Positions 1 to 6,523 of a stretch of 7,672 nucleotides of DNA are shown piece by piece. A model generated the notes under the pieces. It was not told where the DNA came from. It searched no databases and was given only the letters and a program-made list of their open reading frames with translations. Numbering within the stretch: position 1 is the stretch's first letter; the number at the start of each line of letters is the position of its first letter. The translations under genes were made by a program, and so were the position numbers. The stretch lies in assembly GCA_024710675.1 (NCBI GenBank), contig JANJUH010000268.1, positions 1-7,672 on the forward strand. The letters run 5' to 3'. This DNA comes from Lysobacterales bacterium (GTDB lineage Bacteria > Pseudomonadota > Gammaproteobacteria > Xanthomonadales > SZUA-5).

Positions 1-1334
1 AGGAAAAGCCCAAGGGTGTCGTCGTGCAGTACGGCGGCCAGACCCCGCTGAAGCTGGCGCGCGCGCTGGAACGCGAGGGTGCGCCCATCATTGGCACGAG
101 CCCGGATTCGATCGACCTGGCGGAGGACCGCGAGCGCTTCCAGCAGCTCATCCAGGAGCTCGGCTTGCTGCAGCCGCCGAACCGCACCGCGCGCACACCC
201 GAGGAAGCGGTGGTGCTGGCGCGCGAGATCGGCTATCCGCTGGTGGTGCGACCGTCCTACGTGCTCGGTGGCCGGGCCATGGAAGTGGTCTACGCCGAGT
301 CGGACCTCAAGCGCTACATGACCGATGCCGTGCGCGTCTCCAACGACTCGCCGGTGCTGCTCGATCGCTTTCTGGACCACGCCACCGAAGTCGACGTGGA
401 CTGCATCTCGGACGGCGGCGAGGTGCTGATCGGCGGGATCATGGAGCACATCGAGGAGGCCGGGGTGCACTCGGGTGATTCTTCCTGCTCGCTGCCACCG
501 TACTCGTTGTCGTCCGCGATGCAGGACGAGCTGCGCCGCCAGGTCACGGTGATGGCGAAGGCGCTCAATGTGGTTGGCCTGATGAACACCCAGTTCGCGA
601 TCCAGGGCGACGATGTCTACGTGCTGGAGGTGAATCCGCGCGCTTCACGCACAGTGCCCTTCGTTGCCAAGGCCACGGGTGTTGCGCTGGCCAAGATCGC
701 GGCCCGCTGCATGGTCGGACGTACGCTGGCCGAGCAGGGCAGCACGCGCGAGGTGATCCCGGCCTACTATTCGGTGAAGGAGCCGATCTTCCCCTTCCTG
801 AAGTTCCCCGGTGTGGACCCGATCCTCGGTCCCGAGATGCGCTCGACCGGCGAGATCATGGGCGTAGGGCGCTCTTTCGGCGCCGCCTTCGCGCGCGCGC
901 AGCTCGCGGCGCAAGTCCAGGCGCCGGCGCGCGGCAAGGCCTTCCTGTCGGTGCGCGATGCCGACAAACCGCGCCTGGTGCCGATCGCCCGTGAGCTGGT
1001 GGCGCGGGGATTCGGTCTGGTGGCGACCGGCGGGACCTGCGATGCCCTGCTTGCGGCCGGCGTGCCCTGCCAGCGCATCAACAAGGTGCTGGAAGGCCGC
1101 CCCCATATCGTCGATTTGATCAAGAGCGACGAAGTGACCTTCATCGTCAACACCACCGAGGGCCGCCAGGCGATTGCGGACTCCTTCTCGATCCGCCGCG
1201 AAGCATTGCAGCACAAACTGACCTACTCGACGACCATCGCCGGTGCACGCGCTATCGTCCATGCTCTCGATTTCGAGGCGGTGGATGCGGTTTACTCGCT
1301 CAAGGAGTTGCACCGCGAGCTTGCGGGCGCATGA
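1..1334 (+). CDS. carB: Carbamoyl-phosphate synthase large subunit, C-terminal part (5' end outside window)
   Basis: CarB makes carbamoyl phosphate from bicarbonate, ATP and ammonia delivered by CarA, for arginine and pyrimidine synthesis in the cytoplasm. The reading frame is open from base 3 with no start, so the gene is cut by the window edge; a GTG at 24 is an internal valine. About 443 of an expected ~1075 residues are visible. Counting residues from that GTG and adding 639 gives Escherichia coli CarB numbering without net gaps. The second ATP-grasp domain keeps the metal ligands Q190, E202 and N204 (E. coli 829, 841, 843), within LEVNPRASRTVPF. Ornithine-site residues E144 and D152 match E783 and D791. 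The C-terminal MGS-like allosteric domain (about residues 305-425) keeps K315, T335, T338, K354, N376 and T378, matching the UMP/IMP pocket K954, T974, T977, K993, N1015 and T1017. Regulation by UMP and ornithine is therefore expected. E. coli numbers are from memory. The upstream neighbour is probably carA; greA follows after 19 bases, probably in the same transcript. Confidence 0.98.
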   Translation, partial: EKPKGVVVQYGGQTPLKLARALEREGAPIIGTSPDSIDLAEDRERFQQLIQELGLLQPPNRTARTPEEAVVLAREIGYPLVVRPSYVLGGRAMEVVYAESDLKRYMTDAVRVSNDSPVLLDRFLDHATEVDVDCISDGGEVLIGGIMEHIEEAGVHSGDSSCSLPPYSLSSAMQDELRRQVTVMAKALNVVGLMNTQFAIQGDDVYVLEVNPRASRTVPFVAKATGVALAKIAARCMVGRTLAEQGSTREVIPAYYSVKEPIFPFLKFPGVDPILGPEMRSTGEIMGVGRSFGAAFARAQLAAQVQAPARGKAFLSVRDADKPRLVPIARELVARGFGLVATGGTCDALLAAGVPCQRINKVLEGRPHIVDLIKSDEVTFIVNTTEGRQAIADSFSIRREALQHKLTYSTTIAGARAIVHALDFEAVDAVYSLKELHRELAGA

Positions 1335-1340
1335 GGCCAG

Positions 1341-1347
1341 GGAAGGG
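1341..1347 (+). promoter_or_regulatory. Ribosome binding site of greA
   Basis: The purine-rich GGAAGGG lies 6 bases before the ATG at 1354, inside the 19-base gap after the carB stop. It supports this start, which also gives the normal GreA length. No promoter is evident in so short a gap, so greA probably depends on transcription from upstream of carB. Confidence 0.6.
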
Positions 1348-1353
1348 TAGGGG

Positions 1354-1833
1354 ATGAAAAGAGCACCATTGACCATCCAGGGCGCGCGCAAGCTGCGCGC
1401 GGAGCTGGAGCAACTGAAGAGCGTCGCGCGTCCTCAGGTGATCGCCGCGATCGCCGAGGCCCGCGCGCACGGCGACCTGCGCGAGAACGCCGAATACCAC
1501 GCCGCGCGCGAGCAGCAGGGCTTCATCGAGGGTCGCATCAGCGAGTTGGAGAACACGCTCGCCAATGCCGAGATCATCGACACCAGCAAGCTCAACCCGG
1601 GCTCGCGCATCGTCTTCGGCGCGATCGTCGAGTTGCAGGACATTCACTCCGAGGACACGATGACCTACCAGATCGTGGGCGACCTTGAGGCCGACATCAA
1701 GGAACGCAAGATCAGCGTCAGCTCTCCCGTGGCCCGCGCGCTGATCGGCAAGAGCGAGGGCGACACCGTGCATATCGAGACCCCCGGCGGCCGCAAGAGC
1801 TACGAGATCGTCGAGGTGCAGTACGAGGCGTAG
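1354..1833 (+). CDS. greA: Transcription elongation factor GreA
   Basis: GreA inserts its coiled coil into the secondary channel of RNA polymerase and stimulates cleavage of the backtracked transcript 3' end, freeing arrested complexes. The predicted protein has 159 residues, the usual GreA size (158 in E. coli). The N-terminal coiled-coil domain covers about residues 1-78. Its tip carries the hallmark HGDLRENAEYHAAREQQGF stretch, with the catalytic acidic pair D41 and E44 in the same positions as in E. coli GreA. The C-terminal FKBP-like domain covers about 82-159, with SPVARALIGKSEGD and the terminal TPGGRKSYEIVEV strand region. The ATG at 1354 has a purine-rich site in front of it and gives an N-terminus that aligns with the family. 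The carB-greA order is known from other gammaproteobacteria. Nothing is odd in the gene; the sequence just after the stop is the start of a repeat element. Confidence 0.98.
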   Translation: MKRAPLTIQGARKLRAELEQLKSVARPQVIAAIAEARAHGDLRENAEYHAAREQQGFIEGRISELENTLANAEIIDTSKLNPGSRIVFGAIVELQDIHSEDTMTYQIVGDLEADIKERKISVSSPVARALIGKSEGDTVHIETPGGRKSYEIVEVQYEA

Positions 1834-1839
1834 CGTGGG

Positions 1840-2026
1840 ACGAGGGCACGAGGGCACGCAAGAGCTCATCCCCGCGCTGCCCCTGGCCCATGGTGCCGTG
1901 GTGGTTGCCTGGTGACCGCGAGGAAATGGCGCTGACCGCGGCAACCATCTTGGGCGCCAGGAGACACCCACGCCCTCGCGTCGATCGCAGATGCTCTCTC
2001 GGGCCCTCGTGCCCTCGTGCCCTCGT
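1840..2026. repeat. Intergenic element flanked by inverted tandem copies of an 8-bp unit
   Basis: Most of the 280-base gap between greA and the peptidase gene is this element. The left end (1840-1858) is two copies of ACGAGGGC plus ACG. The right end (2003-2026) is three copies of GCCCTCGT, the same unit on the other strand. Bases 1840-1858 and 2008-2026 form a perfect 19-bp inverted repeat around a 149-base spacer. The spacer contains a second inverted pair, TGGTTGCC at 1902-1909 and GGCAACCA at 1940-1947, and a direct repeat TGACCGCG at 1913-1920 and 1933-1940. I see no target-site duplication at the ends and no gene inside; open frames here have no recognisable protein character. It could be a dispersed intergenic repeat, a small non-autonomous mobile element or a degenerate minisatellite. 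It begins 6 bases after the greA stop, so its left arm would be in the greA transcript. Confidence 0.7.
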
Positions 2027-2113
2027 GTAAACATGCTCCCTGCCGCAACTTCCGGCACATGCGCTCGACGGTTCAGGCGCTAGGCTGCGCGCACCTTCGT
2101 CCGGACGCCTGCC

Positions 2114-4156
2114 ATGAAGAAATCCCTGCTCATCTCCTGCCTGGCCGTGGCCCTTGCCATGCCCGCCGTTCACGCCAATGCACCCAAGGCAACCCTGGGC
2201 TCCTTCGGCGTCGAGCTCTCCAACGGCGACACCTCGGTCAAGCCCGGCGATGACTTCGATCGCTACGCCAACGGCGCCTGGTTCGACGGCTACCAGCTGA
2301 AGGACTACGAGACCCGCTACGGCTCCTTCAACACGCTCTCGGACCAGGCTGAAATCCAGGTCCGCGCGATCATCGAGGAGCTCTCCGGCAAGGAGGCTGC
2401 GGCGGGCAGCAATGAGCAGAAGGTGCGTGACCTCTACAAGAGCTACATGGACCTCGAAGCGCGCAACAAGGCGGGCATCGAGCCGCTGAAGCCTCTACTC
2501 GAGCGCATCGCTGCGATCGACGCGAAGGCTGATCTGGTCGAGGCCTTCGGACGCTCCAGCATGGATGGCACGATCTCTCCCTTCGGTGGCGGCATCGCGC
2601 CCGATCGCAAGAATCCCGATCGCTACCTGCTGAACGTCGGTGTCAGCGGTCTGGGCCTGCCGGACAAGGACTTCTATTTCAACGAAGCCGAGCGCTTCCA
2701 GCAGATCCGCGCGGCGTACGTGAAGCACATCGAGCGCATGCTCGGCTACGCCGGCGTCGAAGATGCGGGCAAGCGCGCCGAGGCCATCCTGGCGCTCGAG
2801 ACCAGGATTGCCGAAAAGCACTGGGACCGGGTCCAGTTGCGCGATCGCGACAAGACTTACAACCTGATGAGCTTCGCCGACTTCGAGAAGACCTATCCGG
2901 GTTATGACTGGGCGGCGCACTTGAAAGCCTCCGGGATCGCCGAGGCGCCGGCCGAGATCAATGTGACGACGCCGAGCGCCATCGAGCCGATCGCAGCGAT
3001 CGTCGCCGAGACGCCGCTCGAGACCTGGCGCGATTACCTGACCTACCATGCGATCGACAACAACGCCGGGATGTTGAGCGAGGAGATCGACCAGGCCAGC
3101 TTCGACTTCAACGGCAAGGTGCTGCAGGGCCAGCTCGCGCAAAAGGAGCTGTGGAAGCGCGGCGTCGGCATGGTCGGCTCGGGCTGGGGGCTCGGTGATG
3201 CGGTGGGCCAGATCTACGTGGCGCGTCACTTCAAGCCCGAAGCCAAGCAGGCGATGGACGAGCTGGTGGAGAACCTGCGTCGCGCGCTGCGCCTGAACAT
3301 CGAAAACCTGGACTGGATGGGCGAGGCCACCAAGGCCGAGGCCTTCAAGAAGCTCGAGAGCTTCCGTCCCAAGATCGGCTATCCGGACAAGTGGCGTGAC
3401 TACTCGGCAGTGAGCATCGTGCCCGACAACCTGGTGGCCAATTCGCTGGCGCTGCGCCAGTTCTACAACGACATCCAGGTGGCGCGCCTGAACCGTCCGA
3501 CCGACAAGGACGAGTGGTTCATGACGCCGCATACGGTCAATGCCTACTACAACCCGAGCTACAACGAGATCGTGTTCCCGGCTGCCATCCTTCAGCCGCC
3601 CTTCTTCGACGTGAATGCCGATCCGGCCGTCAACTATGGCGCCATCGGTGCCGTCATCGGCCACGAAATGGGGCATGGCTTCGACGACCAGGGCTCGAAG
3701 TCCGACTGGGCCGGCGTGCAGCGCAACTGGTGGACCGACGAGGATCGCCAGCGCTTCGAGGAGCGCACCCGCGCGCTCGGCGAGCAGTACGGCCAGTTCT
3801 GTCCGATCAAGGGCTACTGCGTCAACGGCCAGTTGTCGATGGGCGAGAACATCGGCGACCTGGGTGGCCTGTCGATGGCCTACACCGCGTATCGCCTGTC
3901 GCTCGACGGCAAGGAAGCCCCGGTGATCGACGGCCTGACCGGCGACCAGCGCTTCTTCCTGGCCTGGGCGCAGGTCTGGAAGTCCAAGTACCGCGACGAG
4001 GCGATGATCAACCAGGTCAAGGTCGGCCCGCACTCGCCGCCGCGTTACCGGATCAACGGCCCGGTGCGCAATCTCGACGAGTGGTACACCGCCTTCGGGG
4101 TCAAGGAAGGTGATGCGCTGTACCTGCCGCCGGAGCAGCGCGTTCGGATCTGGTGA
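2114..4156 (+). CDS. pepO: Secreted M13-family zinc metallopeptidase (neprilysin/PepO-like)
   Basis: This is a zinc endopeptidase of the neprilysin/PepO family, expected to cleave peptides in the periplasm or outside the cell. The 680-residue protein starts with a signal peptide: MKK, a hydrophobic core and AVHA before N22, a signal peptidase I site. The M13 N-terminal domain covers about residues 45-430 and the catalytic domain about 475-680. The zinc site is complete: H517-E-M-G-H521 supplies two ligands and the catalytic glutamate, and E578 in ENIGD (D582) is the third ligand. The substrate-binding NAYY motif is at 476-479. H640 and R646 match neprilysin H711 and R717, with the same spacing. 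The protein ends RVRIW, keeping the final Trp of the family but not the Cys of the CxxW ending of the mammalian enzymes. The only two cysteines of the mature protein, C563 and C569, lie just before the third zinc ligand. The ATG at 2114 lacks a strong ribosome site but is fixed by the signal peptide. The physiological substrate cannot be told from sequence. Confidence 0.96.
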   Translation: MKKSLLISCLAVALAMPAVHANAPKATLGSFGVELSNGDTSVKPGDDFDRYANGAWFDGYQLKDYETRYGSFNTLSDQAEIQVRAIIEELSGKEAAAGSNEQKVRDLYKSYMDLEARNKAGIEPLKPLLERIAAIDAKADLVEAFGRSSMDGTISPFGGGIAPDRKNPDRYLLNVGVSGLGLPDKDFYFNEAERFQQIRAAYVKHIERMLGYAGVEDAGKRAEAILALETRIAEKHWDRVQLRDRDKTYNLMSFADFEKTYPGYDWAAHLKASGIAEAPAEINVTTPSAIEPIAAIVAETPLETWRDYLTYHAIDNNAGMLSEEIDQASFDFNGKVLQGQLAQKELWKRGVGMVGSGWGLGDAVGQIYVARHFKPEAKQAMDELVENLRRALRLNIENLDWMGEATKAEAFKKLESFRPKIGYPDKWRDYSAVSIVPDNLVANSLALRQFYNDIQVARLNRPTDKDEWFMTPHTVNAYYNPSYNEIVFPAAILQPPFFDVNADPAVNYGAIGAVIGHEMGHGFDDQGSKSDWAGVQRNWWTDEDRQRFEERTRALGEQYGQFCPIKGYCVNGQLSMGENIGDLGGLSMAYTAYRLSLDGKEAPVIDGLTGDQRFFLAWAQVWKSKYRDEAMINQVKVGPHSPPRYRINGPVRNLDEWYTAFGVKEGDALYLPPEQRVRIW

Positions 4157-4182
4157 TCCGGGTCCTCAACCCATGAGACGGG

Positions 4183-4210
4183 ATCGGCGCCTGCGGGCGC
4201 CGATTTCGTG
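4183..4210 (+). terminator. Rho-independent terminator of the M13 peptidase gene
   Basis: A perfect 9-bp stem, ATCGGCGCC at 4183-4191 with GGCGCCGAT at 4196-4204, encloses a TGCG loop. It is followed by the fairly T-rich TTCGTG. It begins 26 bases after the peptidase stop codon. The stem is strong and the T tract is short. Confidence 0.75.
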
Positions 4211-4386
4211 TCTGTGGGTAGCTTGGCAACGTCATCGCCGGCTTCGGTGAGGAGGCGCAGCCTTGGCGTCAATCGGCACTTTCCGCGACTGAGGGCGCGC
4301 TGGAGCAAGGTCTCCTGGTCCAGTTCGGAGTGCCTCAGGCACCACGCGCGTTCCCTTGTGAGCGATCCTGCCCGTTCGCAACCCTG

Positions 4387-4417
4387 AAACGCGCCTGCCG
4401 CGGCCTGCGGCAGGCGC
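4387..4417 (-). terminator. Rho-independent terminator of the lipoprotein gene
   Basis: A perfect 11-bp GC-rich stem, with arms 4391-4401 and 4407-4417 and a 5-base loop, lies 10 bases past the stop codon of the minus-strand lipoprotein gene. Read on the minus strand, it is followed by GTTTC, a short T tract. Together with the hairpin at 4183 it insulates the two convergent genes. The roughly 190 bases between the hairpins show no supported gene, and open frames crossing this stretch are extensions of antisense frames. Confidence 0.75.
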
Positions 4418-4427
4418 CTCGCTCAAC

Positions 4428-6308
4428 TTACTTCAACTGGCCCTTCTGGCGGATCTCGATGCCCTTGTCGGTGACCCGGAATGCCACGTCGATGCGCTCG
4501 AGGCGTTCGCCCAAGGCCCGCATCATCGCCCGAGTGCTCTCCATCTGCTTGGCGGCAAAAGCTTGTGCCGCGGCTGCTTCGGCGCTGCCTTCCTCGCCGC
4601 CGGAGGTCTCATCCCCGCCCTCTGCCGCGAGCGACTCTTCGTTGATGTACTCGTACACGCCCTCGTCCTCTTCTTCGCCGGCGTACCCTTCATCCTCGCC
4701 GTCGGTGGCGTACTCGGTGTCTTCCTCGAGAACCACCTCGAAATCTTCGTCGCCCGAGACTTCTGCCGCCAGCGAGGCGGGATCGGGCAAGACCTCGGCG
4801 AGCAGCGAGAAGAAGCGGCCGGAGGCGCCATAGGACAGCACGGTGCCGTCGGCCTCGGCGGGAAGCGTGGCCGCGGCCTGGAGATCGGCATCCCCTACCT
4901 CACCGGCACTGACGCCAAGGCTGCCATTGGTGGCGACGAGCTTGACGGACATCGGCATCGGCGTAGGGAAGGTGCCGTCTGGCAACGTCACCACCTGGTT
5001 GTCCTGGGTCAGGGTGATCTGGGCCAACTGAGGGACCGATTGTTGAGCAAGGCCCCAGAGCATCATCGGCGTCGGACTGGCCACAGCCACGTAGGCGGCG
5101 ATCCGGCTCGGCGTCATCGTGTCCTTGTCGAGCGCCAGGTCCATCAGTCCCACGCGCGCGGCGGTCACGCTACCCGCCATCGCCAGCGTCGGCTGTGCCA
5201 GCGAGGTCTTCAGCTCGCTCATGCTGCTGTTGAGTTCGGCGAGGTCCTCGCACTGGAAGGGCTTGGCGATCACCGCATCGGCCATCGCGCCGAGCAGGGA
5301 AACGGTCTTGGGCACATTGGCCGACAGGGCCGCATCGAACATGGAACGCGCCGCCATGGCCTCGCCCGGGATCGGCGCCGCCAGCGCCTGCCAGGCCTTG
5401 GCCGTCGCCGGTTCCAGCTCGACGACCATGCTGAAATCCATCGACTTGGCATCGAAGGCGCGCGTGCCCATCGCCACGCGCGGGAACTGCGCAGTGATGC
5501 GGTCCATGTCCGCGCTGCAGGCAGCGCTGATTTCAGGCATTTCGCCACCGAAAGCCTCGATTACCGCACGATCGGCGGCGTCGCGGCCGGTGAAGCGCCG
5601 CGCCAGTCCGGCGACGTCGATATAGCCAGAAAGGTGGCCGTCGAAGCCATGGCTCCGATCAAGCTGGGCGAGGGTATCGGTGTCGGCCAGCGCGCGCTCG
5701 GGCAGCGTCAGGCCGAGCTGTGCGCGCACGCGTGTGTCGTCAGCGGAGGTCGGCAGCAGCGTGGCCACGAAGTAGGGGCCGATCGCCCCGAACAACACGG
5801 TGGCCTTGTCGTCGCCCACGCTCCACAAGGTGTGCTCGTCGATCTTGCGCGTGGCGATCGTCTTGCCGGCGCGACCCTCGATGCGCTTGACCATCTCGCC
5901 CAGCTTGGCAGCGTCCTCCAGCTCGAATCGGTACACCGGCAGGATGCCGTGGCCGTAGATCACGTAGCGCGCATCGGCCTTCAAACCGAGGCGGGCAAAT
6001 CCCTCGACGTTCACAAAGTTCGCGATCTCGGGCAGGCTGGCGCGCATCCAGATGCCCAACTCCCCCGGAATCTGCTGCATCGAAGGATCGTTCGGCAGCT
6101 CGGCGTAGAGGTCTGACACGCTGCTGCCGTAGATGCCCATCCACGCCGCGGTCACTGCCTTGGGCGTGCCCTTGGGGTTGACCAGAACGTAAGGCGTATC
6201 CGCCGGCACATAGGCCAGGGGATCAGTCGGCGTGGCCTTCTGGCCGCAGGCCGAGAGCACGAGCGAAACGAGCGCGAGGCTGAGCGCGCGCGGCAGGGGC
6301 ATGGACAT
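4428..6308 (-). CDS. Predicted outer-membrane lipoprotein of unknown function
   Basis: I do not recognise a characterised gene. The 626-residue protein has a lipoprotein signal peptide: MSMPLPR, a hydrophobic stretch and the lipobox LSAC with C21 as the lipidated cysteine. The next residue is Gly, not Asp, which predicts outer-membrane sorting by Lol. The mature part opens with YVPADTPYVLVN and has an alternating strand/helix look. It faintly recalls DUF3352-type proteins, which start with a similar PADT segment; this is a guess. C264 and C353 are the only other cysteines and could form a disulfide. Residues 516-577 hold 27 Asp/Glu and no Lys or Arg; next come an Ala-rich helix and a basic tail ending EIRQKGQLK. 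The start at 6308 is chosen because GGAG lies 6 bases before it and the signal peptide begins there. A longer frame from 6389 would place 27 uncharacteristic residues ahead of the signal, and a second ATG at 6302 is the alternative. It is probably a single-gene unit with its own terminator. Confidence 0.85.
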   Translation of the reverse strand: MSMPLPRALSLALVSLVLSACGQKATPTDPLAYVPADTPYVLVNPKGTPKAVTAAWMGIYGSSVSDLYAELPNDPSMQQIPGELGIWMRASLPEIANFVNVEGFARLGLKADARYVIYGHGILPVYRFELEDAAKLGEMVKRIEGRAGKTIATRKIDEHTLWSVGDDKATVLFGAIGPYFVATLLPTSADDTRVRAQLGLTLPERALADTDTLAQLDRSHGFDGHLSGYIDVAGLARRFTGRDAADRAVIEAFGGEMPEISAACSADMDRITAQFPRVAMGTRAFDAKSMDFSMVVELEPATAKAWQALAAPIPGEAMAARSMFDAALSANVPKTVSLLGAMADAVIAKPFQCEDLAELNSSMSELKTSLAQPTLAMAGSVTAARVGLMDLALDKDTMTPSRIAAYVAVASPTPMMLWGLAQQSVPQLAQITLTQDNQVVTLPDGTFPTPMPMSVKLVATNGSLGVSAGEVGDADLQAAATLPAEADGTVLSYGASGRFFSLLAEVLPDPASLAAEVSGDEDFEVVLEEDTEYATDGEDEGYAGEEEDEGVYEYINEESLAAEGGDETSGGEEGSAEAAAAQAFAAKQMESTRAMMRALGERLERIDVAFRVTDKGIEIRQKGQLK

Positions 6309-6314
6309 GGAAAA

Positions 6315-6318
6315 CTCC
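6315..6318 (-). promoter_or_regulatory. Ribosome binding site deciding the lipoprotein start
   Basis: GGAG on the minus strand lies 6 bases before the ATG at 6308 and 12 before the ATG at 6302, favouring the former. Just upstream (6324-6339) is an 8-bp tandem direct repeat, ACACTTTC twice as read on the minus strand. It includes a weak -10-like TACACT but no convincing -35. Confidence 0.6.
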
Positions 6319-6411
6319 GTGGGGAAAGTGTGAAAGTGTAATGGGAATCCGGTGGCATGGGGGCCGTGGAGCGAGCGGGGAACTCGCACGGCGGCCGACA
6401 GCCCGGCGGCT

Positions 6412-6489
6412 GTGGGTCGGGATTCATCCCGACGCTTCTGCCCAATGCCTCGGACCAGCGAAAAAGCGTCCGGATGAATCCGGACCCAC
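6412..6489. repeat. REP-like inverted repeat pair, each arm a hairpin
   Basis: Two 26-base arms, 6412-6437 and 6464-6489, are inverted copies of one another with two mismatches, separated by 26 bases. Each arm is itself a palindrome. The left has GTCGGGAT (6416-6423) pairing with ATCCCGAC (6426-6433). The right has GTCCGGAT (6468-6475) pairing with ATCCGGAC (6478-6485). The two mismatches are the two sides of one base pair in the hairpin, a G-C swapped for C-G, so both arms keep a perfect stem. This matches the architecture of REP doublets (BIME-like), and the GTGGGT head with a CGCTT tail recalls GTAG-headed REPs of Xanthomonadaceae. The family link is from memory. The element fills the gap between yggT and the lipoprotein gene. 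Confidence 0.75.
6461..6485 (-). terminator. Terminator of proC-yggT formed by one REP-like arm
   Basis: Read on the minus strand, the hairpin GTCCGGAT/ATCCGGAC (6485-6468) is followed by GC and then five T residues (6465-6461). That is a standard intrinsic terminator shape. It begins 38 bases past the yggT stop and should end the proC-yggT transcript before the lipoprotein gene. The opposite arm on the plus strand has only CGCTTC after its hairpin and is a poorer terminator. Confidence 0.7.
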
Positions 6490-6523
6490 GAACACCATGC
6501 AAACCGGACGTCGCCAGTCCTAC

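Noticed and set aside
1300..2058. A 252-codon minus-strand frame covering the greA antisense and the intergenic repeat
   Set aside because: It is antisense to greA over most of its length, and the rest is translated repeat sequence (HEGTRA-like peptide) with no coding character.
2050..2086. A sigma-70 promoter for the peptidase gene, with TAGGCT at 2081-2086 as -10
   Set aside because: TAGGCT matches the consensus at only three positions and no -35 is found at 16-18 bases. A promoter must exist near here, but I cannot place it from sequence.
2017..2253. A 78-codon plus-strand frame overlapping the peptidase start
   Set aside because: It overlaps the signal peptide region of the peptidase in another frame and shows no ribosome site or protein character.
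2495..4033. A 512-codon open frame on the minus strand antisense to the M13 peptidase gene
   Set aside because: The plus-strand frame has complete M13 catalytic motifs. The antisense translation is a His/Val/Arg/Leu-rich shadow with no recognisable features.
4205..4386. A possible small gene between the two convergent terminators
   Set aside because: Frames crossing this stretch are extensions of antisense frames from neighbouring genes, without ribosome sites or recognisable products.
4563..6116. A 517-codon open frame on the plus strand antisense to the lipoprotein gene
   Set aside because: It lies wholly inside the lipoprotein gene. Its translation is low in complexity (rich in His, Arg, Gly, Gln) with no domain or signal, as expected of antisense frames in GC-rich DNA. 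The opposite strand has a lipobox, ribosome site and terminator.
6335..6340. TACACT on the minus strand as the -10 of the lipoprotein gene
   Set aside because: The hexamer is fair, but the region 16-18 bases upstream is a run of C with no -35 likeness, so it was not listed as a promoter feature.
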